A stretch of 64,000 nucleotides of DNA from Siminovitchia fordii DSM 16014 = CIP 108821. Lineage in GTDB: Bacteria > Bacillota > Bacilli > Bacillales > Bacillaceae_C. The translations under genes and the position numbers were made by a program. Positions 57,228 through 64,000 of this stretch are shown in pieces. The notes under the pieces are model-generated. The model had not been told where the DNA came from and did no database searches. It worked only from the letters and a program-made list of their open reading frames with translations. Where the stretch lies: assembly GCF_000374565.1 (NCBI RefSeq), contig NZ_KB894692.1, positions 105,867-169,866 on the forward strand. Reading direction: 5' to 3'. Each line of letters begins with the position of its first letter. Within the stretch, counting starts at the first letter, position 1.

Positions 57228-57969
57228 ATGACAGTTGGAGGTAAGAACGATATTGATGGGCTAAAGGAAATTGGCAAAATTGTTGCGTTGACAATTAGTG
57301 AGATGAAACGTCAGACGCGTGTCGGAATGACGACTAAAGAATTAGATGACATTGGGGGGCGATTTCTAAAAAATTATGGAGCGGTGTCTGCACCGAAGGC
57401 GACTTATAACTTTCCTGGTAATACATGCATTAGTGTTAATCATGAGATTGCTCATGGAATACCGGGGGATCGGAAGATCAAAGCAGGTGACTTAATAAAT
57501 ATTGATGTTTGAGCTGGGGGGTTATTTTGCCGATGCAGGACATTCCTTCCAGGTGCCTTTGTATACCCCTTCTTTAACGCGACTTTACCAGCATACACAC
57601 AATACAATGATGAAGGTTATTTCTTCGCTTAGACATGGTGTGAAATTGAATGAAATTGGGAGAATTATTCAAAGTGAAGCCCGAAAAAGCGGGTACAAAG
57701 TAATAATGAATCTGTGTAGTCATGGTATTGGGAGATCTCTACATGAGACACCTAACGATATTTTGCCTTTCTATAACAAAGATGATAAACGTGTACTTAA
57801 AGAAGGTATGGTCATTACTATTGAGCCCTTTTTGACAACTGGAGCAGAGTATGCAGTTGAAAGTCCTGATGGTTGGACTTTATGTGTCCCTGATAATAGC
57901 TTTTGTGCTCAACATGAACACACAATAATTATTACAAGAGATCAACCTATCATTACAACTGTAGCTTAG
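57228..57969 (+). pseudogene. Type I methionine aminopeptidase, frameshifted
   Basis: The first part MTVGGKNDIDGLKEIGKIVA runs to LINIDV at 57512, and the second resumes ELGGYFADAGHSFQVPLYTP and ends in EHTIIITRDQPIITT. Intact enzymes read NIDVSAELxGYxADTG here; the text GATGTTTGAGCTGGGG fits loss of about 5 bases (TCTGC) just after GTT. Metal ligands Asp (NID, ADAG), His (SHGIGRSLHE), Glu (TIEPF) and Glu (QHEHT) are otherwise present. TTGGAG precedes ATG 57228. A functional copy in the ribosomal protein operon is expected elsewhere. Confidence 0.85.
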
Positions 57970-58228
57970 ATATTATTATCTGCTGGTTAGTTTTCTTCCA
58001 CAATTGGGCGTACTTATTGAATAAGTCAGTCTGCCTTTTCTTTAATCGGGCCATTGAAGGGAATGAAGGATTTAATACGGGTGAGTTATGACTAAAATAT
58101 TTTCAAAAGAAAGGCTTACACACACAAAGCTTTTCCTTCATACTATAATAGCTGCAATAGGGCTTTTAAATTACATGGCATAGAACTTGATAAAAAATAA
58201 CATTGATTTATGTAATGGAGGGAAATAC

Positions 58229-58624
58229 TTGACAAAGGGGTTACTTCATCATATTGAAATATATGTATCGAACTTGAGTAAGTCAATCGATTTTTGGGGC
58301 TGGTTTCTCAAAGAACTGAACTATAGTTCTTTTCAGGAATGGGAAAATGGACAAAGCTGGAAATTGGGAGATACATACATAGTATTTGTGCAAACGGAAG
58401 AACGGTTTTTGGATGTTCCATATCATAGATGCCGAGTAGGTCTTAATCATTTAGCATTTTACGCAGAATCACGACAACATGTAGATGATATTACTAAGAA
58501 ATTAGAAGAAAAAGGAATTGCTATTCTTTATAAAGACCAACATCCTTTTGCAGGTGGGAATGATCATTATGCAGTTTACTTTGAGGATCCAGACAGAATA
58601 AAAGTTGAACTTACAGCACCTTAA
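58229..58624 (+). CDS. VOC-family (glyoxalase/bleomycin-resistance fold) protein
   Basis: A 131-residue single-subunit VOC protein, two beta-alpha-beta-beta-beta modules. N-terminal metal position in LLHHIEIYVSNLSKSIDFWG; second module GLNHLAFYAESRQHVDDITK; C-terminal acidic YFEDPDRIKVEL. The function could be lyase, dioxygenase or antibiotic binding; unknown. TTG 58229 (MTKGLLHH) has GGAGGG 6 bases upstream; an in-frame TTG at 58187 lacks one. Confidence 0.8.
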   Translation: MTKGLLHHIEIYVSNLSKSIDFWGWFLKELNYSSFQEWENGQSWKLGDTYIVFVQTEERFLDVPYHRCRVGLNHLAFYAESRQHVDDITKKLEEKGIAILYKDQHPFAGGNDHYAVYFEDPDRIKVELTAP

Positions 58625-58845
58625 TTATTCATTAATCGGGCGCCATATTAAGTAATGAATTACTTTATGATTGGACTTTGTATTAAGGAAACCTTCTCAA
58701 GTGATTATTGTGGGGTGACGTTTACGCTGATACTCCCCATTATGATTTAAAGCGTTTAATTAACTATCCTTTTGATCCTCCGTACATACAGGAGCATACC
58801 CAAATTTCATCCTCCATCATTTACTCATTCAACACATTGATAGTA
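58625..58845. other. Gap with no supported gene
   Basis: A plus-strand frame reads WGDVYADTPHYDLKRLINYP but has no ribosome binding site or start; it may be a gene remnant. Nothing else is seen. Confidence 0.3.
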
Positions 58846-58884
58846 CCTAAAAAACTCCCACTTTTTGAACGAACGTGGGAGTTT
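58846..58884 (-). terminator. Terminator of the MutS2-like gene
   Basis: On the minus strand AAACTCCCAC/GTGGGAGTTT, perfect 10-bp stem, is followed by TTTAGG after TTT, giving a run of six T. Confidence 0.9.
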
Positions 58885-58895
58885 ATTCTAACTAT

Positions 58896-60791
58896 TCACT
58901 TGTTTCTCCGTATTTCCTTATTAATTTTACGAAGCGCTTTTTTTGAGCCTCGTTGAAGATCATGGTTCTGTTTTCTGGTTTTATAATCAATGAATAAAGT
59001 GTCTAAGTCATAGTCTTTTGGATACAACTCTGAAGCTTTTAACTCTAAATCCAATCGTTTTTCATTGACCTCAATAAATTGATTTTGATAGAACACGGTA
59101 ACGTTATGATACTCATCTTTTCCCTTGTACACGATCCCAATGTCGTTGTGTTCCAGCAGCTTTACACGGTCACCTTTATAATAATCGTGTGTTTTTGCTT
59201 TTTCTGCAACTTGTTTTGGTTTTCGGATTTTGTTTTCATTCAATCGTTCTAAGCGGTATTCTTTATTTTTCATGTAATCTTCCGCTCTTTTAAGAACATT
59301 TCCCGGTACATCCATCTTTCTGGAAATCCATAAAGCATTACTGTTTCCTGATTGTCCGATGAGAAGCTTATACAATGGTTCAAGTGTTTCTTGATTAAAT
59401 TGCATGGCTGCGTTCATAAAGTCACTATGCAATTCGGAAAAACGTTTTATTTCTCCATAATGCGTTGTTGCAACGGTTATACACCCTTTAAGATAAAATT
59501 CTTCCAAGAGGGAGATTGCTAAAGCGGCTCCCTCATTTGGCTCGGTCCCACTGCCAATCTCGTCGAAAAGTAACAGTGTATTGTTGTTTACAGAACGAAG
59601 GATTTCAGACAAGTTCTTCATGTGAGAAGAGAACGTACTAAGGGCATTTTCTAAACTTTGATTGTCACCAATATCTACAAAAATACGGTCAAATATTGCA
59701 ATTTCAGTTTCTTTCGATGCTGTGATATGAAACCCGGACATCGTTGCCAAAGTGACAAGACCAATTGTTTTTAGCACAATTGTTTTTCCTCCAGCATTGG
59801 GACCGGTTATGATCAAACTACGATAACTATTTCCAATCTGAAATTGAAGCGGAACTACATCACCTGATAATAATGGGTGTTTGCAATGAACCAATTTAAT
59901 ATTTCCATATTCATTAATGTTTGGCTCAATTCCGTCCAGATGTTTGCTATATTTAGCTTTGGCAAAAATCATATCGTACTGGGATATAAGATCAATATTC
60001 ACTTTTATAGGCTGGAGATTTTCTGCCACTAACCCAGTTAAAGTGGCTAGAATTTGATATTCCAACATGGCTTCTTCGGATTTTAAGGCTGTTAACTCAT
60101 CACTTAATTTTCCTACCGCGCTAGGTTCCATAAAGACTGTCGAACCTTTAGCAGATATTTCAATCACTGTTCCATGTATATGATTTTTGTATGATGCTTT
60201 GATAGGTATTGTATATCGGTCATCTTTCATACTAATAATGAATTCTTGGATATATTTTTTATTCGCACTGCTGTTTAAAAATTTATTTAATCGGTCTTTG
60301 ATCTTTTGTTCGGTGGATTGAATCTGAGAACGGACACGTTTGAGTTCTTTACTGGCTGCCGAGTCAACCTGATTGTTTTTAATTGAAAAAGTAATTTCCT
60401 CTTCTACTCCCACGAATTCTGTCATGGTATTAGCATAAGAAGCTAACAATGGTGCAAACCATTCTTTGTTGGACATGAATATTTTAATTTTCCGGCTGCC
60501 CCTTAAGAAATCGGAGATACGTAAAAGCTCCGATGGGTCTAAAATAATTCCTTTCTCTAACTTCTCGATAATATGTTCAATGTTGGAAACTCCGATGAAA
60601 GGAACGTTTCCTCCTGCATCCAGAACGGCACGTGCTTCAGTAGTTTCCGTTAAACGATGTTTTACTACTTTTAGATTAGTACTGGGTGTTAATTTATCGA
60701 TTAATTTTTTACCGAGTTCGCTAACGCAATACGACTTTACTATCTCTTTTAGTTCATTGTATTGTAATTTTTCAAATGTATTTTCATTCAT
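58896..60791 (-). CDS. Short MutS2-like ATPase without Smr domain
   Basis: A 631-residue MutS2-type protein. N-terminal core domain (about 1-150), long helical lever with coiled coil (ELKRVRSQIQSTEQKIKDRL), ATPase with Walker A GPNAGGKT (330-337), Walker B LLLFDEIGSG (406-415) and TTHYGEIK. A KOW/SH3-like segment (YYKGDRVKLLEHNDIGIVYK) lies near the end. Normal Bacillus MutS2 has about 785 residues and ends in an Smr nuclease domain; that part is absent. MutS2 of B. subtilis acts on collided ribosomes, so this paralogue may act on ribosomes without cutting (inference). Long attenuator-like leader upstream. Start ATG 60791 with GAGGAG about 10 bases away. Confidence 0.85.
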   Translation of the reverse strand: MNENTFEKLQYNELKEIVKSYCVSELGKKLIDKLTPSTNLKVVKHRLTETTEARAVLDAGGNVPFIGVSNIEHIIEKLEKGIILDPSELLRISDFLRGSRKIKIFMSNKEWFAPLLASYANTMTEFVGVEEEITFSIKNNQVDSAASKELKRVRSQIQSTEQKIKDRLNKFLNSSANKKYIQEFIISMKDDRYTIPIKASYKNHIHGTVIEISAKGSTVFMEPSAVGKLSDELTALKSEEAMLEYQILATLTGLVAENLQPIKVNIDLISQYDMIFAKAKYSKHLDGIEPNINEYGNIKLVHCKHPLLSGDVVPLQFQIGNSYRSLIITGPNAGGKTIVLKTIGLVTLATMSGFHITASKETEIAIFDRIFVDIGDNQSLENALSTFSSHMKNLSEILRSVNNNTLLLFDEIGSGTEPNEGAALAISLLEEFYLKGCITVATTHYGEIKRFSELHSDFMNAAMQFNQETLEPLYKLLIGQSGNSNALWISRKMDVPGNVLKRAEDYMKNKEYRLERLNENKIRKPKQVAEKAKTHDYYKGDRVKLLEHNDIGIVYKGKDEYHNVTVFYQNQFIEVNEKRLDLELKASELYPKDYDLDTLFIDYKTRKQNHDLQRGSKKALRKINKEIRRNK

Positions 60792-60869
60792 TTTTTATCA
60801 TTCTCCTCATTGTGAATAATTTATCAGCAATGAAGATACCTGCAAGCAGGATTTCAATGAGTTATTTAT

Positions 60870-60902
60870 ATATAAAAAAGCTGCGGCAGATACCGCAGCT
60901 TA
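60870..60902 (-). terminator. Leader terminator upstream of the MutS2-like gene
   Basis: Minus strand AAGCTGCGG-TATCTG-CCGCAGCTT, perfect 9-bp stem, then TTTTTT at 60880-60875. It stands about 80 bases before the start codon, inside the leader. Confidence 0.88.
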
Positions 60903-61095
60903 CACTTACAAGGCAAAAGTGAATTACATAAATAAAACCATCCATAACGATAGTTCTAATCATGAAATAATGCGCTTGTTTGTAAAGTATGGTAGGTATC
61001 TTCATAGGTGGAAATAAGTCCATAGCAAAATAAGGGGTCGAAATGACTAAAATCCCCTGTTGTTGAAACTTTCCTTATTTCCAATCATGTTTTCC

Positions 61096-61119
61096 TATTT
61101 AGAAGCTACCGCACTCACA
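61096..61119 (-). CDS. Candidate leader peptide
   Basis: GTG AGT GCG GTA GCT TCT AAA TAG, seven codons (VSAVASK, first read as fMet), with GAGAGGTG exactly 6 bases upstream. Its place about 50 nt after the predicted transcription start suits a ribosome-sensing leader peptide. Too short to support by coding statistics. Confidence 0.4.
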
Positions 61120-61175
61120 AAAAGCACCTCTCATTATAATTAATATGCTCATTGAAATCGACTTTACAGGATTTA

Positions 61176-61204
61176 TTATACTTTGTAACTCGGTAGATGT
61201 AAAG
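61176..61204 (-). promoter_or_regulatory. Promoter of the MutS2-like leader
   Basis: On the minus strand TTTACA (61204-61199), 17-bp spacer, TATAAT (61181-61176); transcription would start near 61169. Confidence 0.7.
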
Positions 61205-61292
61205 AATGTAAACATCTTGCTTCTCAAAAATACAACCATTTAGCTTTTTACTGAGAATTTTCCTTTCCAAGTTGGGATGAATTATTGTCCAT

Positions 61293-61433
61293 TTAATCAG
61301 GTTTTCTTCGATAATATAAACAATATTGAGCAAATAAATTTATGATTGAGCCATATTGTGGAATAAGAATAAGCCTTTCCATTGTACTAACTTTAGTGAA
61401 CCTCCTTGTTTGCAACCAATTAATCGCCTTCAT
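61293..61433 (-). CDS. Possible small membrane protein
   Basis: A 46-residue minus-strand frame, MKAINWLQTRRFTKVSTMER then LILIPQYGSIINLFAQYCLY and a basic end YRRKPD. GGGGAGGA stands about 4 bases before the ATG. The single hydrophobic stretch with basic ends fits a small membrane protein or the start of a truncated one. Unknown family. The remainder of 61434-61667 holds only AT-rich sequence. Confidence 0.4.
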   Translation of the reverse strand: MKAINWLQTRRFTKVSTMERLILIPQYGSIINLFAQYCLYYRRKPD

Positions 61434-61667
61434 CGAATCCTCCCCATCAAGTGAATAGTTACAGGCAGTCGTTTATTTGCAAATCACTTAAATCTTCAAA
61501 TCCTCCTTTCACACTTCTTTTTTATTCATCTCATCCAGGATTTTGATACCTAAAAAATATTTTCGGTTGCCCTTAAATGAACTTGTTCAATGATGAAACA
61601 TTATTTTCTTGATATTAAGTATATCTTGAATTAAAATTTAAGTGTAATTACTGTTTATTGTGTAGAT

Positions 61668-61692
61668 ACTGTATATGGGAGACGTATACAGT
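61668..61692. promoter_or_regulatory. GntR-type operator
   Basis: ACTGTATA-TGGGAGACG-TATACAGT, perfect 8-bp arms, 17 bases before the regulator's ATG. Likely autoregulation of the gntR-ABC operon. Confidence 0.75.
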
Positions 61693-61709
61693 ATGAAGAT
61701 GGGGTGCTT

Positions 61710-62093
61710 ATGAAGATTATAATTAAAAATGGTACTGATCAACCGTTATATCAACAAATCAAGGATCAAATTAAGGCGGGTATTCTCCGTCAAGAATTAA
61801 AAGAAGGTGAAAAGCTCCCTTCCATCCGTTCATTGGCTAATGATTTACACGTTAGTGTTCTTACAACTAAAAGAGTGTATGACGAGTTGGAAAAAGAAGG
61901 TTTTATCGTTACCACAGTCGGAAAAGGCAGTTTTGTAGCATCCGAAAACTTTGAGCTGTTATCGGAATCCAAAAAAAGAGTGATTGAAGAAAAGTTATCA
62001 AGTGTTTGGAGTATGGCTAAAACACTGGGAATAAGTAAAGAAGAGATTTACTTAATGATGGATATTATTTTTTCAGAGGAAGATGAACAATGA
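61710..62093 (+). CDS. GntR-family regulator (YtrA type)
   Basis: A 127-residue regulator with an N-terminal winged helix-turn-helix (PLYQQIKDQIKAGILRQELK, GEKLPSIRSLANDLHVSVLT) and only a short C-terminal helical dimerization tail, the YtrA subfamily layout. Such repressors control adjacent ABC exporters and respond to cell-wall antibiotics or unknown signals. ATG 61710 follows GGGGTG closely. Its stop overlaps the ATPase start as ATGA. Confidence 0.9.
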   Translation: MKIIIKNGTDQPLYQQIKDQIKAGILRQELKEGEKLPSIRSLANDLHVSVLTTKRVYDELEKEGFIVTTVGKGSFVASENFELLSESKKRVIEEKLSSVWSMAKTLGISKEEIYLMMDIIFSEEDEQ

Positions 62094-62944
62094 AAAAAAT
62101 TTTGGAAGTAAATAACTTGAAGAAAGAATTGGAAAATTTCCGTTTGGACAAATTAGATTTTTCACTGGAAGAAGGATGTATAACAGGCTTCATCGGGACA
62201 AATGGATCTGGAAAAACCACTGCTATTAAGACCATCCTTGGACTATACCCAAAAGATGATGGAAAAATTTCTTTTTTCGGTAAAGACATGGAGAAAAATG
62301 AATCTTTTATAAAAAATCGAGTCGGGATTGTACTGGATGAAGGATATTTTTATGAGGAAATGACTTTGAAGGAAATGAAAAGCGTGATTGCCCCTGCTTA
62401 TACAGACTGGGATGAATCTATATTTCTAAAATATATCAAACGTTTTGATTTGAATATAAACCAGAAGATTGCAACATTATCCAAAGGTATGAGGATGAAA
62501 TTTGCTATAACTTTAGCTCTTTCACACCATGCTGATTTATTGATTATGGATGAACCAACAAGTGGGCTAGATCCATTAATTCGTAATGAATTAATGGAAA
62601 TACTATTAAACTTTATGGAGGAAGAAGGAAAAAGTGTCTTCTTCTCTACTCATATCACTTCCGACCTGGAGAAAGTAGCAGACAGACTGATATTGATTGA
62701 TAAAGGAAGAATTATTTTTAACGAAGGTAAAGATGAACTGTTAGACAGACACTTTTTAGTTAAAGGAGATAGTCGTTTAATAAACGAACACACTAGACCG
62801 CTATTTTTAAGATTAAATGAAACAGCTTTTGGTTTTGAAGGAATCACCGATAAAAGACTGATAGTACAAGAACAGATGAAAGATATAGTTTTCGAAAGAC
62901 CATCTATAGAGCAGGTAATGCTGGCCTACGTAAGGGAGGAATAA
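62090..62944 (+). CDS. ABC transporter ATPase
   Basis: A 284-residue ATPase with Walker A GTNGSGKTT (about 36-44), signature LSKGMRMKF, Walker B LLIMDEPTSGLDP and the H-loop STHIT. The C-terminal 70 residues follow the pattern of YtrB/antibiotic-export ATPases. Translation is coupled to the GntR regulator and the permease follows after 2 bases. Likely partner of the permease in drug or peptide export. Confidence 0.93.
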   Translation: MKKILEVNNLKKELENFRLDKLDFSLEEGCITGFIGTNGSGKTTAIKTILGLYPKDDGKISFFGKDMEKNESFIKNRVGIVLDEGYFYEEMTLKEMKSVIAPAYTDWDESIFLKYIKRFDLNINQKIATLSKGMRMKFAITLALSHHADLLIMDEPTSGLDPLIRNELMEILLNFMEEEGKSVFFSTHITSDLEKVADRLILIDKGRIIFNEGKDELLDRHFLVKGDSRLINEHTRPLFLRLNETAFGFEGITDKRLIVQEQMKDIVFERPSIEQVMLAYVREE

Positions 62945-62946
62945 AC

Positions 62947-63597
62947 ATGTTGTTTCATCTAGTTAAGAAAGATCTGATCTTGGCAAAAAAATATATATTG
63001 TTTATGCTTGTTTTTGCAGTCGCCGGACCTATCTTTATCTATACAAAATTAGGGTTTAGTAACGGCAGCTTTGTGAGCTTCCTTATTACCCTTTTATTTA
63101 TCGAATATATACTGTTCAATACCATTTCTTTGCAAGAAGATAAATATAAAGGGCTGGCGCTCCTTTGCACAACACCACATAAGCGAGAGGGTGTCATTAA
63201 AGCAAAATATCTGCTCCTCCTTGTGATTTTTATTGTAAGTTTTCTTTTGTATAATCTTGCAGCCGCTATTGGTGCATCTTCAGGATTAACAGGGTTGGAT
63301 GCCTTTAGTGTAGGCATAGCCCTTCTTGTCATCTCGATATTTTTCGGTATATTAATTCCTGTTCAAACGAAATTTGGCTATGAAAAAACAAAGTATATCT
63401 TTTTCATTATCATTTTTCTAACTCCGTTTATGATGCCCTCTGTCATTGAATGGTATCATTCCAAAAACTTTAGTCTCAGCCTACCCCTTCAACTGCCTAA
63501 TGCAGTAAAGTTATGGGTGCCTTTCATTGTATCTTTACTGATTGGATTCATTTCAATGATTATATCAATCCGAATCTTTTCTAAGAAAAACTTATAG
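62947..63597 (+). CDS. ABC-2 type permease
   Basis: A 216-residue membrane protein with six hydrophobic segments and a charged N-terminal start MLFHLVKKDLILAKKYILFM, the common pattern of ABC-2 permeases. The cytoplasmic stretch EDKYKGLALLCTTPHKREGV between helices 2 and 3 is typical. Together with the preceding ATPase it forms one exporter. The substrate is unknown. Confidence 0.85.
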   Translation: MLFHLVKKDLILAKKYILFMLVFAVAGPIFIYTKLGFSNGSFVSFLITLLFIEYILFNTISLQEDKYKGLALLCTTPHKREGVIKAKYLLLLVIFIVSFLLYNLAAAIGASSGLTGLDAFSVGIALLVISIFFGILIPVQTKFGYEKTKYIFFIIIFLTPFMMPSVIEWYHSKNFSLSLPLQLPNAVKLWVPFIVSLLIGFISMIISIRIFSKKNL

Positions 63598-63725
63598 CCC
63601 TTGAGTTGAGTATGTTAGCGACTAATTTTAACTACTGAAAAGTGTAGTGTATTAGAAACCTTGTAAAATCAAAGATTCGGGGCTTTTTTCTTCTGTATGA
63701 CAATGCTGTGACTGCTAGAATAAAG
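63598..63725 (+). other. Gap between the ABC operon and an insertion sequence
   Basis: About 130 bp. AGCCCC at the permease stop and GGGGCTTTTTT (about 63688) could form a very long-loop terminator. No gene. Confidence 0.35.
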
Positions 63726-64000
63726 TGTACAGTTTTTGCTTGATAAGATGAAACGCTTATTTACCCAAATATACCAGCAAAAAATATCAACCTATCACTG
63801 TAAAATGATCATAGTTCATACTTGCAGTGGAGGTTAGCGAAGGTGGATAAGTGGGAAATGTACATGGAGATAAAGCAATTATTAAAGCAAGGATTTAGTC
63901 AGACAAAGATAGCTGAAAAGTTAGGGGTTTCTCGAACAACTGTTTACAGGCACTTAAAGAGATCTCCTTCGGAGATGGCGGAATGGGTTGATTCTCTTCA
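63726..64000 (+). mobile_element. Left end of an IS21-family insertion sequence (cut by the window edge)
   Basis: TGTACAGTTTTTGCTTGATA at 63726 is a likely left tip, and an IstA-like gene begins 117 bases further. The right end lies outside the window. Confidence 0.6.
63843..64000 (+). CDS. istA: IS21-family transposase IstA, N-terminal part
   Basis: Fifty-two codons before the window ends. The text begins (GTG) DKWEMYMEIKQLLKQGFSQ, then TKIAEKLGVSRTTVYRHLKR, a helix-turn-helix typical of IstA. GGAGG lies 9 bases before the GTG. No lesion is seen in this part, so the element could be intact. Confidence 0.8.
   Translation, partial: MDKWEMYMEIKQLLKQGFSQTKIAEKLGVSRTTVYRHLKRSPSEMAEWVDSL

Larger units (their letters stand above)
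60792..61169 (-). promoter_or_regulatory. About 380-nt attenuator-like leader of the MutS2-like gene
   Basis: Between promoter and gene lie short reading frames, stems and a terminator. TGAAGATACCT (61005-60995) can pair with AGGTATCTTCA (60842-60832) across the terminator, and its core AGATACC can also pair with GGTATCT inside the terminator, an alternative fold. Upstream, GGAAATAAG (around 61080) can pair with CTTATTTCC (around 61015), enclosing AGGGG/CCCCT. A second frame MIGNKESFNNRGF (61089-61048) follows AGGA. Confidence 0.6.

Noticed and set aside
61115..61333. 72-residue minus-strand frame
   Set aside because: It runs through the consensus promoter of the MutS2-like leader and has no ribosome binding site.

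Overview
The window looks like the chromosome of a low-GC, endospore-forming Bacillaceae (Bacillus sensu lato). Three things support this: spore genes (sspN, tlp, and ku/ligD of the kind used in spores); the gene order citB/acnA - small genes - sspN - tlp - yneP - yneQ - yneR - plsY - yneT - parE - parC, which is close to B. subtilis; and Bacillus-type signals such as a CcpC dyad, a LexA box, a sigma-B-like promoter and AGGAGG ribosome binding sites. All annotation is from reading the sequence; no database search was possible.

Layout. 0-4 kb: a membrane protein of unknown role, then the divergent NHEJ pair ligD/ku and a cold-shock gene. 4-8 kb (minus): an overlapping nrdE-nrdI-nrdF ribonucleotide reductase operon behind a complete cobalamin riboswitch with a terminator. 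8-9.8 kb: uppP, a glutamine-rich small protein and an IS3-like remnant. 9.8-14.5 kb (minus): a xanthine-dehydrogenase-type operon whose molybdenum subunit has one in-frame TAA, with a YIEGIA-type membrane protein and its small partner. 15-18 kb: a glycine betaine/proline-type ABC importer. 18.5-22.7 kb: an FAD-synthetase-like enzyme, a methyltransferase, a frameshifted DUF2314/DUF2185 gene, and an AEC transporter behind a structured leader. 22.7-26.5 kb: a TPP-riboswitch operon for thiamine salvage and condensation (tenA-thiW-thiD-thiM-thiE). 26.6-30.4 kb: an MFS transporter, a LysM/3D cell-wall protein, a stress protein, a lytic transglycosylase and GlsB. 30.6-43.4 kb: the conserved acnA-to-parC block. 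43.8-52.0 kb: an arginine operon argC-argB-argD-carA-carB-argF that lacks argJ and has a CarA without its catalytic cysteine.

52-64 kb is an accessory zone. It has a staygreen-domain protein, several genes broken by small indels (a hypothetical gene and a methionine aminopeptidase), IS110 and IS21 pieces, unusual inverted repeats, and a visibly GC-richer methyltransferase that looks acquired. It also has a short MutS2-like ATPase without Smr domain behind a roughly 380-nt leader (promoter, short upstream reading frames, intrinsic terminator), and a GntR/ABC-2 transporter operon.

The strongest candidates for new biology are the attenuator-like leader of the short MutS2 paralogue, B12 control of a B12-independent RNR, the cysteine-less CarA in an argJ-less operon, the structured leader of the AEC transporter, and an Arg/His/Cys-rich 59-residue protein downstream of tlp. 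Several genes are broken by a single base, so sequencing error must be excluded before calling them decayed.
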